In this document: positions 8,430 to 16,853 of the stretch, piece after piece
Numbering within the stretch: position 1 is the first letter of the stretch
Layout: the number at the start of each line of letters is the position of its first letter
Assembly (NCBI GenBank): GCA_029781115.1
Contig: JAKOXG010000011.1
Coordinates: 124,001-188,000 of the forward strand
Direction of reading: 5' to 3'
Origin: Candidatus Cloacimonadota bacterium
GTDB taxonomy: Bacteria > Cloacimonadota > Cloacimonadia > Cloacimonadales > Cloacimonadaceae
Length of the DNA stretch: 64,000 nt
Made by a program: the position numbers and the translations under genes
Notes under the pieces: model-generated
Databases searched by the model: none
Told to the model about the DNA's origin: nothing
Seen by the model: only the letters and a program-made list of their open reading frames with translations

Positions 8430-8930
8430 ATGAAGACCCATAAACTTACCCTACCCCTCAACTCAGAGACAATTCTTTCCCTTTCCCCCGGAGATAAAGT
8501 CCTGCTTTCCGGAACCCTCTATACCGCCCGCGATAAAGCACACCGACGTTTGGTTGAACTCATCCAACAAAACAAACCCCTACCTTTCACCCTCAGTGAA
8601 ACCGCCATCTTCTATTGTGGCCCTTCACCCATCCCACCCGGTAAGGTCTGCGGTGCCATCGGCCCCACCACCTCCTCACGCATGGATGCCTATACCCCTA
8701 CTCTCTTGGAGCACGGTCTGAAAGTCATGATAGGCAAAGGGGAGCGTTCCTATTCTGTCCAAGCTGCCATCAAGCAACACCAAGCTCTCTATTTAGTGGC
8801 GACCGGTGGTGTGGCTGCCTACCTCTCTAAGCACGTAACCAAGTTTGAACTCTTCCTCTGGCCTGAGTTGGGCGCTGAAGCCATCTACAAGATGGAAGTG
8901 GTAGACTTCCCCTGCTACGTCTCAAACTAA
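8430..8930 (+). CDS. Class I fumarate hydratase, beta subunit
   Basis: This 166-residue subunit is the C-terminal (swivelling) half of class I fumarase. Starting at ATG 8430 gives MKTHKLTLPLNSE, the expected N-terminus. An upstream in-frame ATG at 8334 would add 32 residues translated from the end of the alpha gene and the parS site, so it is rejected. Family motifs are GDKVLLSGTLYTARDKAHRRL, FYCGPSP, the GPTTSSRMD segment and LMIGKGERS-like VMIGKGERS. It ends seven bases from the stop of the convergent SagB-like gene, leaving no room for a separate terminator. Confidence 0.9.
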   Translation: MKTHKLTLPLNSETILSLSPGDKVLLSGTLYTARDKAHRRLVELIQQNKPLPFTLSETAIFYCGPSPIPPGKVCGAIGPTTSSRMDAYTPTLLEHGLKVMIGKGERSYSVQAAIKQHQALYLVATGGVAAYLSKHVTKFELFLWPELGAEAIYKMEVVDFPCYVSN

Positions 8931-8937
8931 ATTACAA

Positions 8938-9834
8938 TCAGGCTTTCTTTCCCACACTGAAGGCATATATCACAAACTCCTCTCTGCCATCCACGCCGAT
9001 CACCTCGTTCATATCCTCATCCTGATAAGCACCGATCATGCAAGCACCAGCACCTATGGCTTCGCAAGCCAGCGAGATGTTCTGACCCACATGTCCGGCA
9101 TCCAGATACAGGTATCTATAGGCTCTTTGCACATAACGCCAAGCGGTGCGCTGTGGGATGGCACTCACGATGAAGGTCACAGCAGATTTGGCCACCATCT
9201 CCTGTCCCAGCGCTGCTGCGTGCACCTGCTGAGCTATATCTTCGCCACGCTCCAACTTCACCAATTCATGCTTGAGCGGATGATAGTGATACAAGCCCTC
9301 CTTGATACCGCGCACTCTGTTGATCATCAGATAGCACTCCAGAGGGTGTCTTGCACCCGCTGAAGGCACGTTGCGCAGGGTAAACTCGACCCTCTCGTTG
9401 GACTTCAATTCCTTGACCCAAAAGCCGGCCCAGAGCAAAAAGGAAAGCTCTTCCATGGTCAACTCTTCCTCGCTGTATTGCCTGGTGCTGCGTCGGTTAC
9501 TGATGGCATCATGGAGGCTGATCTTTGGCATCTCCAGAGTTTCTATTGCGGGCAAGGCTATGCTCTCACCAGGGATATCCTTGATGGCATTCGGACGTGG
9601 CACTCCCTCTTGTTGGGGGCTGATGTGAGCGTAGATATAGCGGGTCAGCTTCACAAAGTCAGGCCCGATTTCAACTGCTCTATCTCTATCTTTTTGAATC
9701 TCTTTGATAGTGTCTGCCTGGCTGTTTTCCAAAGACTCATATTCTGCTTCGCTGAGTTTGGCCTGCTTCATTATCTCTTCTTTGGATGCGCCGCGCACCT
9801 TGTAAAACAGGTATTCATATGTTTTCTTATTCAT
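8938..9834 (-). CDS. SagB-type nitroreductase-family oxidoreductase
   Basis: This 298-residue protein belongs to the FMN-dependent nitroreductase superfamily, SagB/ThcOx branch. The flavin-site motif RRSTRQYSEEELTMEELSFLLWA is around residue 130, followed by PSAGARHPLECYL and by the C-terminal SLACEAIGAGACMIGAY. A helical N-terminal extension of about 100 residues precedes the oxidoreductase domain. Members tied to peptide maturation oxidise azolines, but no cyclodehydratase or precursor-peptide gene is nearby, so a stand-alone redox role is more likely. It is the last gene of the lptE-to-sagB operon, 12 bases behind the guanylyltransferase gene. Confidence 0.85.
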   Translation of the reverse strand: MNKKTYEYLFYKVRGASKEEIMKQAKLSEAEYESLENSQADTIKEIQKDRDRAVEIGPDFVKLTRYIYAHISPQQEGVPRPNAIKDIPGESIALPAIETLEMPKISLHDAISNRRSTRQYSEEELTMEELSFLLWAGFWVKELKSNERVEFTLRNVPSAGARHPLECYLMINRVRGIKEGLYHYHPLKHELVKLERGEDIAQQVHAAALGQEMVAKSAVTFIVSAIPQRTAWRYVQRAYRYLYLDAGHVGQNISLACEAIGAGACMIGAYQDEDMNEVIGVDGREEFVIYAFSVGKKA

Positions 9835-9846
9835 CTCATTAACTCC

Positions 9847-10896
9847 TTACAATAGTTCTTTATGCTCGCTCTCTTTGAGCAGATCCACAATCTTCTTCAC
9901 CGACTCACTGCTCTGCTTGGGGCAGATCAAAAAGGCATCTTTCCCCTCGATAATGCAGAGGCCTTCCATATCAATGAGCGCGGTGAACTTACTCGTATGC
10001 ACATAGTTACTTTTGCTGTTCAGGGCCATGCCTCCACTCTTGAAGCTATTTCCATGCTCATCCTTTTCTGCCAGGTTGGCAAGCGCTTCCCAAGAGCCCA
10101 CATCGCTCCAGCCATAATCCACCGGGATCACGACCCGGTTAGCCGCCTTTTCCATGATGGCGATATCGATGGGCATTCTCGGCATCTGATAATACAACTC
10201 ATCCTCTGAACCATCGCCGGTTTCCCTTGCTTCGGTGATCTTCTCCGCCAGAGACAGTGCCTCGGGCAGACAAGACGCAAAAGCCTGTTTGAGCGTCTCT
10301 AAAGTCCAGCAAAACATGCCCGAATTCCAGTAGAAATTGCCCTTCTTCAGGAAAGAGATCGCAGTTTGCAGCTTCGGCTTTTCTTTAAACTTCAGCACCT
10401 CCTGGACGCCTGGTTCCAGCTCCTCGCCCGCCTGGATATATCCATATCCTGTTGCTGGATAGCTCGGTTTGATGCCGAAAGTTACCAATAAGCCCTGACC
10501 TGCCACTCTCGCTGCCACTTTCAAGCTCTGTAGAAAGCTCTCGGTATCCCGGATATAGTGATCTGCAGGCAGAACCAACATCGGCGTATCGACAGGATAG
10601 CGTCTTTCCAAATACACCAGGCTTAGTGCCAAGCAGGGTGCAGTATTCATGCCTGCGGGCTCGACGATGATATTCTCCTGCGGCATTTGCTTCAGGTGTT
10701 CACGAACCAAATGCACCTGATCAGCGGTAGTCACCACGTAGATATCCTCTGCCTTGATCAGGGGTAAAAGTCGCTCGAATGTCACCTGGATCATGGACTT
10801 ATCGCCTAATATGGGCAGGAACTGTTTGGGAAAAGAGCGGGTGCTTGCCGGCCAGAACCGGGCTCCGACGCCACCGGCCATGATGAGTGCTATCAT
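9847..10896 (-). CDS. manC: Mannose-1-phosphate guanylyltransferase
   Basis: The 349-residue enzyme makes GDP-mannose from mannose-1-phosphate and GTP for polysaccharide or lipopolysaccharide precursors. The nucleotide-binding signature is at the N-terminus (IMAGGVGARFWPASTRSFPKQFL in two adjoining parts), followed by VVTTADQV, ENIIVEPAGMNTAPC, LVLPADHYI and FKEKP. It has the single-domain length, without the fused phosphomannose isomerase of bifunctional ManC/AlgA enzymes. One base separates it from the upstream lolA stop. The same operon carries lptE and lolA, which fits an envelope role. Confidence 0.93.
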   Translation of the reverse strand: MIALIMAGGVGARFWPASTRSFPKQFLPILGDKSMIQVTFERLLPLIKAEDIYVVTTADQVHLVREHLKQMPQENIIVEPAGMNTAPCLALSLVYLERRYPVDTPMLVLPADHYIRDTESFLQSLKVAARVAGQGLLVTFGIKPSYPATGYGYIQAGEELEPGVQEVLKFKEKPKLQTAISFLKKGNFYWNSGMFCWTLETLKQAFASCLPEALSLAEKITEARETGDGSEDELYYQMPRMPIDIAIMEKAANRVVIPVDYGWSDVGSWEALANLAEKDEHGNSFKSGGMALNSKSNYVHTSKFTALIDMEGLCIIEGKDAFLICPKQSSESVKKIVDLLKESEHKELL

Positions 10897-10897
10897 G

Positions 10898-11518
10898 TTA
10901 ATCCGTTATCCTTTGCACATTTTTGGGATAGCTATATTGCCACACCGAGGCAGGCACGCCTTTATTGATCTTAATGCCAGAAAAGCTATACTTTACCGTA
11001 TTGCCGCTATGTGCCTTATAGCTCAAGGTTTGGATGATTCCGCTTTTGCCATTTACGCTTGCGGAAATGCTCTGCAGCATGGCATCCTTCTTTGGTTTCA
11101 GCTCCACGTTCATCAGCTCACCTTTGCCCTTACTCACTTTCACAGTAGATTTCCCCCAATAGAGCTGCAAGAGCTCCAAGGGATTCATGCGCTGATATTG
11201 ATCCAAAATCCTGGAGGTATAGATCGTGTTTGAACCCGCATCATAGAGCGTGAATTGGCCTTTTTCGATCAGCATCCTCTGCGTGGTCGGTTTATCAAAG
11301 TGCATCAGCAGGCGTCCCGGCGTAAAATACATATTCCCACTGTAGTTGATGGTGCTCTTCATATCTGCAAAGTAGTTGGTTTGCGTCACTTTAGCCTGAT
11401 AGCTGGAGATGCTTTTGTAGGAGGAACTGATCTTATTATACAGTTGATCCGCTCCTTTACCATACGAGAGCAAGCACAGCGCCAGCAGACAGATAACCCC
11501 AAAACTTCTTTTGTTCAT
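10898..11518 (-). CDS. lolA: Outer-membrane lipoprotein carrier LolA-like protein
   Basis: The product is a periplasmic protein of about 206 residues with a signal peptide (MNKRSFGVICLLALCLLSYG). The LolA family shuttles lipoproteins from inner to outer membrane. Matching features are the early SSYKSISSYQAKVTQ helix and strand, the GNMYFTPGRLLMHF motif with its conserved Gly-Arg-Leu, and QRMLIEKGQFTLYD. ATG 11518 is preferred over the ATG at 11533, which lies inside ftsK, because GAGGAA lies seven bases before it. That ribosome site overlaps the ftsK stop, implying coupling. An alternative is a general DUF4292/LolA-like protein, but the fold and context support LolA. Confidence 0.85.
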   Translation of the reverse strand: MNKRSFGVICLLALCLLSYGKGADQLYNKISSSYKSISSYQAKVTQTNYFADMKSTINYSGNMYFTPGRLLMHFDKPTTQRMLIEKGQFTLYDAGSNTIYTSRILDQYQRMNPLELLQLYWGKSTVKVSKGKGELMNVELKPKKDAMLQSISASVNGKSGIIQTLSYKAHSGNTVKYSFSGIKINKGVPASVWQYSYPKNVQRITD

Positions 11519-11522
11519 TGCT

Positions 11523-13766
11523 TTATTCCTCATCTCTGATCAATCCCAACCGGATCAAATCATCACGGCTGGCCAAAACATCACGTGATTTGGAGCCCAC
11601 ATGCGGCCCGATGATATGTGCCCTTTCCAGCAGGTCTACCAGACGCCCGGCGCGCGCATAACCTATCTTGAAGTGTCTCTGCAACATGGACACAGATGCC
11701 GTATTGGCTCGCACCACCACAATCGCCGCTTCCGGGAAGAGCTCATCGTCATAATCAAACAGATTAAAGCCGCCTTCTTCCTCTTCCGGCAAGGAGAAAT
11801 CCAGTTCCGGTTTGGGTTGCATGGCCAGAAAATCGCACACTCTGGCGATTTCGCTATCGCTGACATAGGCACCGTGGATGCGGATGGGCATGGCTTTTCC
11901 GGGCGGCAGAAACAGCATATCTCCCATCCCTAACAGCCTTTCCGCTCCTATCATATCCAAAATCACGCGGGAATCCACCCTCGACGACACTTGGAAGGCG
12001 ATGCGTGCCGGGAAGTTTGCCTTGATGATACCCGTAATCACTTTGATGGAAGGCCGTTGCGTGGCCAAAATCAGGTGAATACCCACCGCACGTGCCATCT
12101 GTGCCAGGCGTGTGATGGGCAGCTCAATCTCCTTGCCGCTGGTCATGATCAGATCCGCAAATTCATCCACGATGATCACGATCGCCGGCAACGGCTCCAG
12201 TTCCAATTCCTTCTCCCGCTGCGCTTTCTCGTTATATCCCGCCAGGTCTCTCACCTTGGCTTCCTGCAGCAGTTCATAGCGCCGTTCCATCTCCCGCACC
12301 GCCCAGAACATGTTTTCCAGGGCATCTTCCGGCTCGGTGACCACGTTGCCGATCAGGTGTGGCAGTTCGTTATAGCCTGCCAATTCCACCCTTTTGGGGT
12401 CGATCAGCAGCAGGCGCACCTCATCCGGGGTACTGCGCAAAATCAGGCTCATGATGATGGTGTTGATGCACACGCTCTTACCGCTTCCCGTCGCACCGGC
12501 GATCAGCAAGTGCGGCATTTTGGAAAGGTCGGTCACCACAGGTTTCCCGCCGATATCCTTGCCCAAACCAAACATCAGCTTACTCTTGGCACTCTTCATT
12601 TCCTCGCAGAGCAGCAGGTCTTTGAGGTAGATCATATCGCGGGTGTGATTGGGAATCTCAATGCCGATCAGCCCGCGTCCCGGGATAGGCGCTTGCACCC
12701 TGATGCTGCGTGCTTTGATCGCCAGAGCCAGATCATCTGCAAGCGAGACAAACTTATTGACCTTCACGCCTTTAGCCGGCTCCAGCTCATATTGTGTGAT
12801 GATGGGGCCGATATTGACGTTGCGCACCTCCGCCTCGATGCCAAATTCCGCCAGCTTATCCTGCAACAGACTGCTGGTCGAAAGAATCTGCGCCTCGATC
12901 TCCTTGCGGTCGCTCTCCGAAAGCTTGACCGGACTCTCCAGAAAGTCGTTGGTCGACGGGATCACATACTCGTGTTTTTCACCATCATCCCTGACTTTCT
13001 CCTTCTTTGGCTCCTCTTTCTTTTTGGCAGAACTCTCGATGAAGGGCTCCGTCGGCGGCGGCGCTATATCCACGTGATCACGGATGACGGGTGTGCTTTC
13101 CTTGAGCTCCACAGGTGGCTCTGCGGGCAAAGGGATATCCTGATTGATGGTCGGCTTCTCCGGCTTGACTTTCGGTTCCCGATTTGCAAAGCTCTGCGCC
13201 AGCGCCAGAGACCAGGTTTTGATGCGCCTCCATTCCAGAATCAGGATCACGCTCAGTGCGATCGCCGTGATCAAGATGATGGTGGTGCCCAAGGTGCTGA
13301 ATACCGCCGTCAGCAGTCCATACAAAGCACCCGGAAGGATACCGTAACCTGCACTGTGCACATCGGCAGAGAGCAGGATTTGCAGCAGGAAGATCACGAT
13401 CAGGAAGAGCAGCAGCTTTTGCCTTCCCTTGGGTGTTTGCGGCTCCAAAAAGTAAAGTAAAGCGATGATGCCAACCAGGATAAACGACAGCAGCGAAAAG
13501 ACATAGCCCAGTAGATAGACGCAGAGGTTGCCCATCAGGATGCCAAAGACACCCACCAGGTTACTGCTCTCTTGCCTGCTGGAAGAAAACCATCCGGCCG
13601 GGCCTTCCGCCTTCTTCAGGATGCTGAAGTCCTCCTTGAGCGATTCCGGCCCATATGCCAGCGCCAAAACCATCAGAAAACACGCGATAAAGACAATGGC
13701 ACTGATCAGTCTATTCAGCCAGGGTTTTGGCTTGCTTACGGTGCTCTTTTTCTTCTTTTTGCCCAT
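11523..13766 (-). CDS. ftsK: DNA translocase FtsK/SpoIIIE
   Basis: This 747-residue translocase pumps DNA through the division septum and helps resolve chromosome dimers. Four to five hydrophobic segments occupy residues 20-180, followed by a short charged linker to about 280, an alpha/beta motor domain and a winged-helix gamma domain. The Walker A motif GATGSGKS is at 424-431 and LLIDPKRVELAGYN follows near 465. VIIVDEFADLIM is the Walker B region. The gamma domain (AIVVVRANTASVSMLQRHFKIGYARAGRLVD) recognises polarity sequences in the family. The linker is short compared with E. coli FtsK. It sits in the same operon as ychF (12 bases upstream) and lolA. Confidence 0.97.
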   Translation of the reverse strand: MGKKKKKSTVSKPKPWLNRLISAIVFIACFLMVLALAYGPESLKEDFSILKKAEGPAGWFSSSRQESSNLVGVFGILMGNLCVYLLGYVFSLLSFILVGIIALLYFLEPQTPKGRQKLLLFLIVIFLLQILLSADVHSAGYGILPGALYGLLTAVFSTLGTTIILITAIALSVILILEWRRIKTWSLALAQSFANREPKVKPEKPTINQDIPLPAEPPVELKESTPVIRDHVDIAPPPTEPFIESSAKKKEEPKKEKVRDDGEKHEYVIPSTNDFLESPVKLSESDRKEIEAQILSTSSLLQDKLAEFGIEAEVRNVNIGPIITQYELEPAKGVKVNKFVSLADDLALAIKARSIRVQAPIPGRGLIGIEIPNHTRDMIYLKDLLLCEEMKSAKSKLMFGLGKDIGGKPVVTDLSKMPHLLIAGATGSGKSVCINTIIMSLILRSTPDEVRLLLIDPKRVELAGYNELPHLIGNVVTEPEDALENMFWAVREMERRYELLQEAKVRDLAGYNEKAQREKELELEPLPAIVIIVDEFADLIMTSGKEIELPITRLAQMARAVGIHLILATQRPSIKVITGIIKANFPARIAFQVSSRVDSRVILDMIGAERLLGMGDMLFLPPGKAMPIRIHGAYVSDSEIARVCDFLAMQPKPELDFSLPEEEEGGFNLFDYDDELFPEAAIVVVRANTASVSMLQRHFKIGYARAGRLVDLLERAHIIGPHVGSKSRDVLASRDDLIRLGLIRDEE

Positions 13767-13778
13767 ATTTCACCCTCC

Positions 13779-14855
13779 TCACACGTTGAAACGGATATGC
13801 ACGATCTCGCCGTCTTGAACGATGTAGTTTTTGCCTTCCAAGCGGAAAAGTCCCTTTTCCTTGAGCACTTTTTCGCTGCCATATTCCAGGATCTGCTCAC
13901 AATTGAAGCATTCCGCACGGATGAAGCCCCGCGCCAGGTCGCTATGAATCTTGCCCGCAGCGGTGAGCGCATTATCGCCTTTGACGATGGTCCAGGCGCG
14001 CACCTCATCATCTCCCACGGTGAAAAAGCTGATATATCCCATCATCAGGTAGCTTTGGTGGATGAGCCGGTCTTTGATTGAGCCCTGGATGCCCATATCT
14101 TCCATAAACATCTGCGCTTCTTCATCTTCCAGCTTGCTCAGCTCTTCCTCAAAGCGTCCGGCTATCTCCATCGCCATGACGCCTTTGGCTTCAAAAGCCC
14201 GGAGCAGCTCTTCACTCTTGCCAAAGCCGTCCTCATCGCTATTGATCAGCACCATCAAGGGTTTGGCGCTGAAGAAGGAAAAACCTTTCAAACTCTTGGC
14301 CTCCTCCTCTTTGAGCTCCAGAACCCGCAGGGGACGGTTTTCCCTCAAATGCTCGCAGATCTGCTCCAACACCTTCTCTTCCAATTGGACAGCCGGGGTT
14401 TTCACGCCGCGTTTGTAGTCCAAATGGATCCTCTCCAAGCGTTTCTCCGCCAGGATGAGGTCGTTGAGGATCATCTCTTCTTCAAATGACTCATAATCTT
14501 GCAGGGGTTGCACTTCGCCCACCAAACTGTCCAGTTCGTCATCGGCAAAGTTGCGGATCACCAAGGCGAAGCCTTCGCAGGTCTTGATATCGTTGTAAAT
14601 AGCGTTTTCCTTGCTGTCTATCTGCCCGGCGAAGATGCCGGGGTAATCCCGAAACTCGATATTGGCATAGATGGTCTTTTGTGGCTTGTAGATTTCTGAA
14701 AGCTTGGTCACGCGCTCATCTATCACCGGCACCACACAGATATTGGCTTCCGTGGCTGCGGGAGCGTATTTGTCGGTAGAAACGCTGAGACCGGATATAG
14801 CGTTGAAGATGGTGCTTTTACCGCTTTTGGGTTTTCCTATGAGAGCTATTTTCAT
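13779..14855 (-). CDS. ychF: Divergent YchF/Obg-like GTPase
   Basis: This 358-residue protein has the YchF arrangement: N-terminal G domain, helical insertion and C-terminal TGS-like domain (IVKGDNALTAAGKIHSDLARGFIRAE). YchF proteins are ribosome-associated NTPases that often prefer ATP. The P-loop reads GKPKSGKST instead of the usual GLPNVGKST, and the switch II motif is DYPG in place of the common D(I/V)AG. The second half (FTVGDDEVRAWTIVKGD, IHSDLARGFIRAECFNCEQ) is clearly YchF-like. It overlaps the downstream pseudouridine synthase gene by four bases. It may be a separate branch of the family with altered nucleotide preference. Confidence 0.85.
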   Translation of the reverse strand: MKIALIGKPKSGKSTIFNAISGLSVSTDKYAPAATEANICVVPVIDERVTKLSEIYKPQKTIYANIEFRDYPGIFAGQIDSKENAIYNDIKTCEGFALVIRNFADDELDSLVGEVQPLQDYESFEEEMILNDLILAEKRLERIHLDYKRGVKTPAVQLEEKVLEQICEHLRENRPLRVLELKEEEAKSLKGFSFFSAKPLMVLINSDEDGFGKSEELLRAFEAKGVMAMEIAGRFEEELSKLEDEEAQMFMEDMGIQGSIKDRLIHQSYLMMGYISFFTVGDDEVRAWTIVKGDNALTAAGKIHSDLARGFIRAECFNCEQILEYGSEKVLKEKGLFRLEGKNYIVQDGEIVHIRFNV

Positions 14856-15580
14856 TTGGTTACCTGATTTTCACTGATCGATTTTAAACTTTTGATTTCG
14901 CCGGGCGTGAGCGGACGCCAATGCCCCAGGGGCAGACTTTTGAGCATGATGGGTCCAAATTGCAACCTTTTGAGCTGCATCACTTTGGAGCCAACCGCCT
15001 CTATCATTTGGCGTATCTGTCGTTTGCGCCCTTCGTGGATCACTATTTTGAGCACCATGCTGTTTTCTTTTCGTCCTTTCACATACACACCCGCAGGCTG
15101 GGTAGTTCCCGCCTGGATGGGCACTCCCTGACGCAGCATTTGGATGCTTTTTTTGCTGATAGGCGGCGCTATGACGGCTTTGTAAACCTTTTCCACCTTA
15201 AAGGATGGATGCGTGAGCTTGTTGATCAGCTCGCCATCGTTGGTGAGCAGCAGCAGACCTTCGGAGTTTTTATCCAATCTGCCCGCATAATTCATCCCTT
15301 TTGCCTCGGGCGGCAGCAGGTCAAAGATGGTGGAGCGCTGCATTTCATCGCTATGCGTCACCACGTAACCTTTGGGTTTATTGAGGATCAGATACAGCTT
15401 TTCATCGCTGCTTTTGATCAGCTCGCCATCCACGCTCACCTTGTCAGTCGCAGGATTCACCCGGGTGGCCAACTCGGTGCAAAGCTCGCCATTCAGGCTC
15501 ACTCTGCCTTCTTTGATCAACTCATCCGCCTTGCGACGAGAGCCAAAGCCGTGCATGGCAATATAGCGATTCAGCCGCAT
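14852..15580 (-). CDS. rluB: RsuA/RluB-family ribosomal RNA pseudouridine synthase
   Basis: The protein has an N-terminal S4 RNA-binding domain (MRLNRYIAMHGFGSRRKADELIKEGRVSLNG, split here only by its length) and a PseudoU_synth_2 catalytic domain. The catalytic Asp lies in AGRLDKNSEGLLLLTNDG. The motif LILNKPKGYVVT and the late GRKRQIRQM stretch confirm the RsuA/RluB/RluE/RluF branch. The start is set at ATG 15580, two bases after the lptE stop, which gives the canonical S4 N-terminus; upstream ATGs would add about 25 residues encoded by lptE sequence. Exact target (23S 2605-type or 16S 516-type) is not determinable. Confidence 0.92.
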   Translation of the reverse strand: MRLNRYIAMHGFGSRRKADELIKEGRVSLNGELCTELATRVNPATDKVSVDGELIKSSDEKLYLILNKPKGYVVTHSDEMQRSTIFDLLPPEAKGMNYAGRLDKNSEGLLLLTNDGELINKLTHPSFKVEKVYKAVIAPPISKKSIQMLRQGVPIQAGTTQPAGVYVKGRKENSMVLKIVIHEGRKRQIRQMIEAVGSKVMQLKRLQFGPIMLKSLPLGHWRPLTPGEIKSLKSISENQVTK

Positions 15581-15581
15581 C

Positions 15582-16082
15582 TCACCAGCGTTCGAGGCTG
15601 TTGCGGATGATGGTGTCGAAGAGGTCTTTGATGAGCGCATCGGTAGCTTCCTCACGGCTCTTGTTTTTACTCGTGGCGGCCTGTCCCACGGCGTAGGTTT
15701 GGCTCAGTGACAGTGCTTTATTTTCCCAGATCGTCTCGTTTTTGCTCAGATCTGTAAAACTTATGCTCAAGCTCAGTGTCAGCCGGTAGTCCTGAATTTT
15801 GTTGCTGGCATCATAGCTGTGGATGTTTTCCTCGAAGCTATTGATCACACCTTCGATGAGGCAGTCCGGGTCCTGCGTGACAGGCTTGAGCCGGCCATCG
15901 TTTCTGAACTGCAAATTGAGCCCGGAGAAGATATTTTCTCCGATTTCAAAGCTCGAACTTCGGTTTTCAAATGCCGCTATTCTAACTTTTTTTAGGTGAG
16001 GGTAAGTGTTTGAATACACGGAATATGAGCACCCAAAAAGTACAATGAGCAGCATGGTGATTGTAATAAAAGTCTTGACCAT
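15582..16082 (-). CDS. lptE: LptE-like LPS-assembly lipoprotein
   Basis: This 166-residue lipoprotein has a signal peptide ending in the lipobox VLFGC (Cys18). The sequence after it, YPHLKKVRIAAFENRSS and IGENIFSGLNLQFRNDGRLKPV, follows the LptE-family pattern of a short strand, helix and strands. The later part has LTLSLSISFTDLSKNETIWENKAL and an AVGQ...REEATDALIKDLFDTI helix, also typical. LptE partners with the LptD barrel to insert lipopolysaccharide into the outer membrane. It is first in the operon that continues with rluB, ychF, ftsK, lolA, manC and the SagB-like gene. Its promoter must lie in the short divergent region that holds a palindrome. Confidence 0.85.
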   Translation of the reverse strand: MVKTFITITMLLIVLFGCSYSVYSNTYPHLKKVRIAAFENRSSSFEIGENIFSGLNLQFRNDGRLKPVTQDPDCLIEGVINSFEENIHSYDASNKIQDYRLTLSLSISFTDLSKNETIWENKALSLSQTYAVGQAATSKNKSREEATDALIKDLFDTIIRNSLERW

Positions 16083-16109
16083 TAGTCAAGGCTAAAAAAA
16101 ACTATATCC

Positions 16110-16131
16110 TTGTCAAGATAAACCTTGACAA
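16110..16131. promoter_or_regulatory. Palindromic operator candidate in the lptE / HTH-EIIA divergent promoter region
   Basis: Perfect inverted repeat TTGTCAAG and CTTGACAA (16110-16117 and 16124-16131) with a six-base centre. The right arm contains a TTGACA (16125-16130) that could be the -35 box for the plus-strand HTH-EIIA gene starting at 16179. A further half-site-like GTCAAGG lies at 16085-16091. A dimeric repressor bound here could block both divergent promoters. The regulator is not known; the adjacent HTH protein is an obvious candidate. Confidence 0.45.
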
Positions 16132-16178
16132 AAACCCAAAATTATTATCGTATAGCCGATACATAAAAGGAGGTATCA

Positions 16179-16853
16179 ATGGCCAAAAAGTACATTTCCA
16201 TAGCGGAAACAGCTAAGAAGCTGAAAGTCAATGAGAAGGTCATCCAAGAGATGATCAACACCAAAGTATTTGAAACCAAACTGGTGGGGAAAAACCTCAA
16301 GATTGACGAGGATTCCCTCAACGAATGGCTGGAGCATCTCAACGAAAACGAAGAAAAGATGCTGGCGCTAAAGCGCGTTATCTGTCACTTTGAAGAGTAT
16401 ATGCGTCCAGAAAACATCTTCCTGGATTTTGAAACCGAAAACAAATACGACGCCATCCGCATCCTCAGCGAAAAAGCCAAAGAACTGAAGCTGGTGCGTG
16501 ATGCACGTTGGCTCTACGAAGTGGTGGTAGCGCGTGAAGAACTGATTTCCACCGCCATCGGCAACGGCGTAGCCCTGCTGCACCCCCGCCATCTCCACCC
16601 TTCCAAGATCAAAGTCCCCAGCATCCTCTTCGGCAGAAGCGTGGAACCGGTGGATTTTGACGCACCCGACAACAAACCCGTAAACATCTTCTTTATGTTG
16701 CTCTTGCACAACGACAAGCAACACCTCTTCTCGCTCAGCTACATCTCCAAACTGATCATGAATACCGACGTTTTGGAGAAGTTTTTGACCGCCTCAGACA
16801 AAGACGATATCCACGAAGCACTCACCATTTTACCGGAGTCGCAAGATAAATAA
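16179..16853 (+). CDS. HTH and PTS EIIA (nitrogen-type) fusion protein
   Basis: The 224-residue protein joins an excisionase-like helix-turn-helix (residues 1-52, SIAETAKKLKVNEKVIQEM and KIDEDSLNEWL) to a PTS_EIIA type 2 domain (about 68-215). The phosphorylatable His is probably His135 in STAIGNGVALLHPR, the equivalent of the EIIA-Ntr active site. No sugar-specific EIIB/EIIC genes are nearby, so it resembles the PtsN-type regulatory branch rather than a transporter component. A strong ribosome site (AAAAGGAGG) precedes the start. purE begins immediately after its stop codon. The HTH may bind DNA while phosphorylation of the EIIA domain signals energy or nitrogen state; this is inference. Confidence 0.85.
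   Translation: MAKKYISIAETAKKLKVNEKVIQEMINTKVFETKLVGKNLKIDEDSLNEWLEHLNENEEKMLALKRVICHFEEYMRPENIFLDFETENKYDAIRILSEKAKELKLVRDARWLYEVVVAREELISTAIGNGVALLHPRHLHPSKIKVPSILFGRSVEPVDFDAPDNKPVNIFFMLLLHNDKQHLFSLSYISKLIMNTDVLEKFLTASDKDDIHEALTILPESQDK

Noticed and set aside
8938-9834. SagB-like gene as part of a thiazole/oxazole-modified peptide cluster
   Set aside because: No cyclodehydratase, docking protein or precursor peptide is nearby; neighbours are envelope and division genes.
11991-13460. Very long open frame antisense to ftsK (about 490 codons)
   Set aside because: A by-product of GC-biased codon use in ftsK: the product is His/Arg/Gln-rich with no domain, and the ftsK frame is unambiguous.
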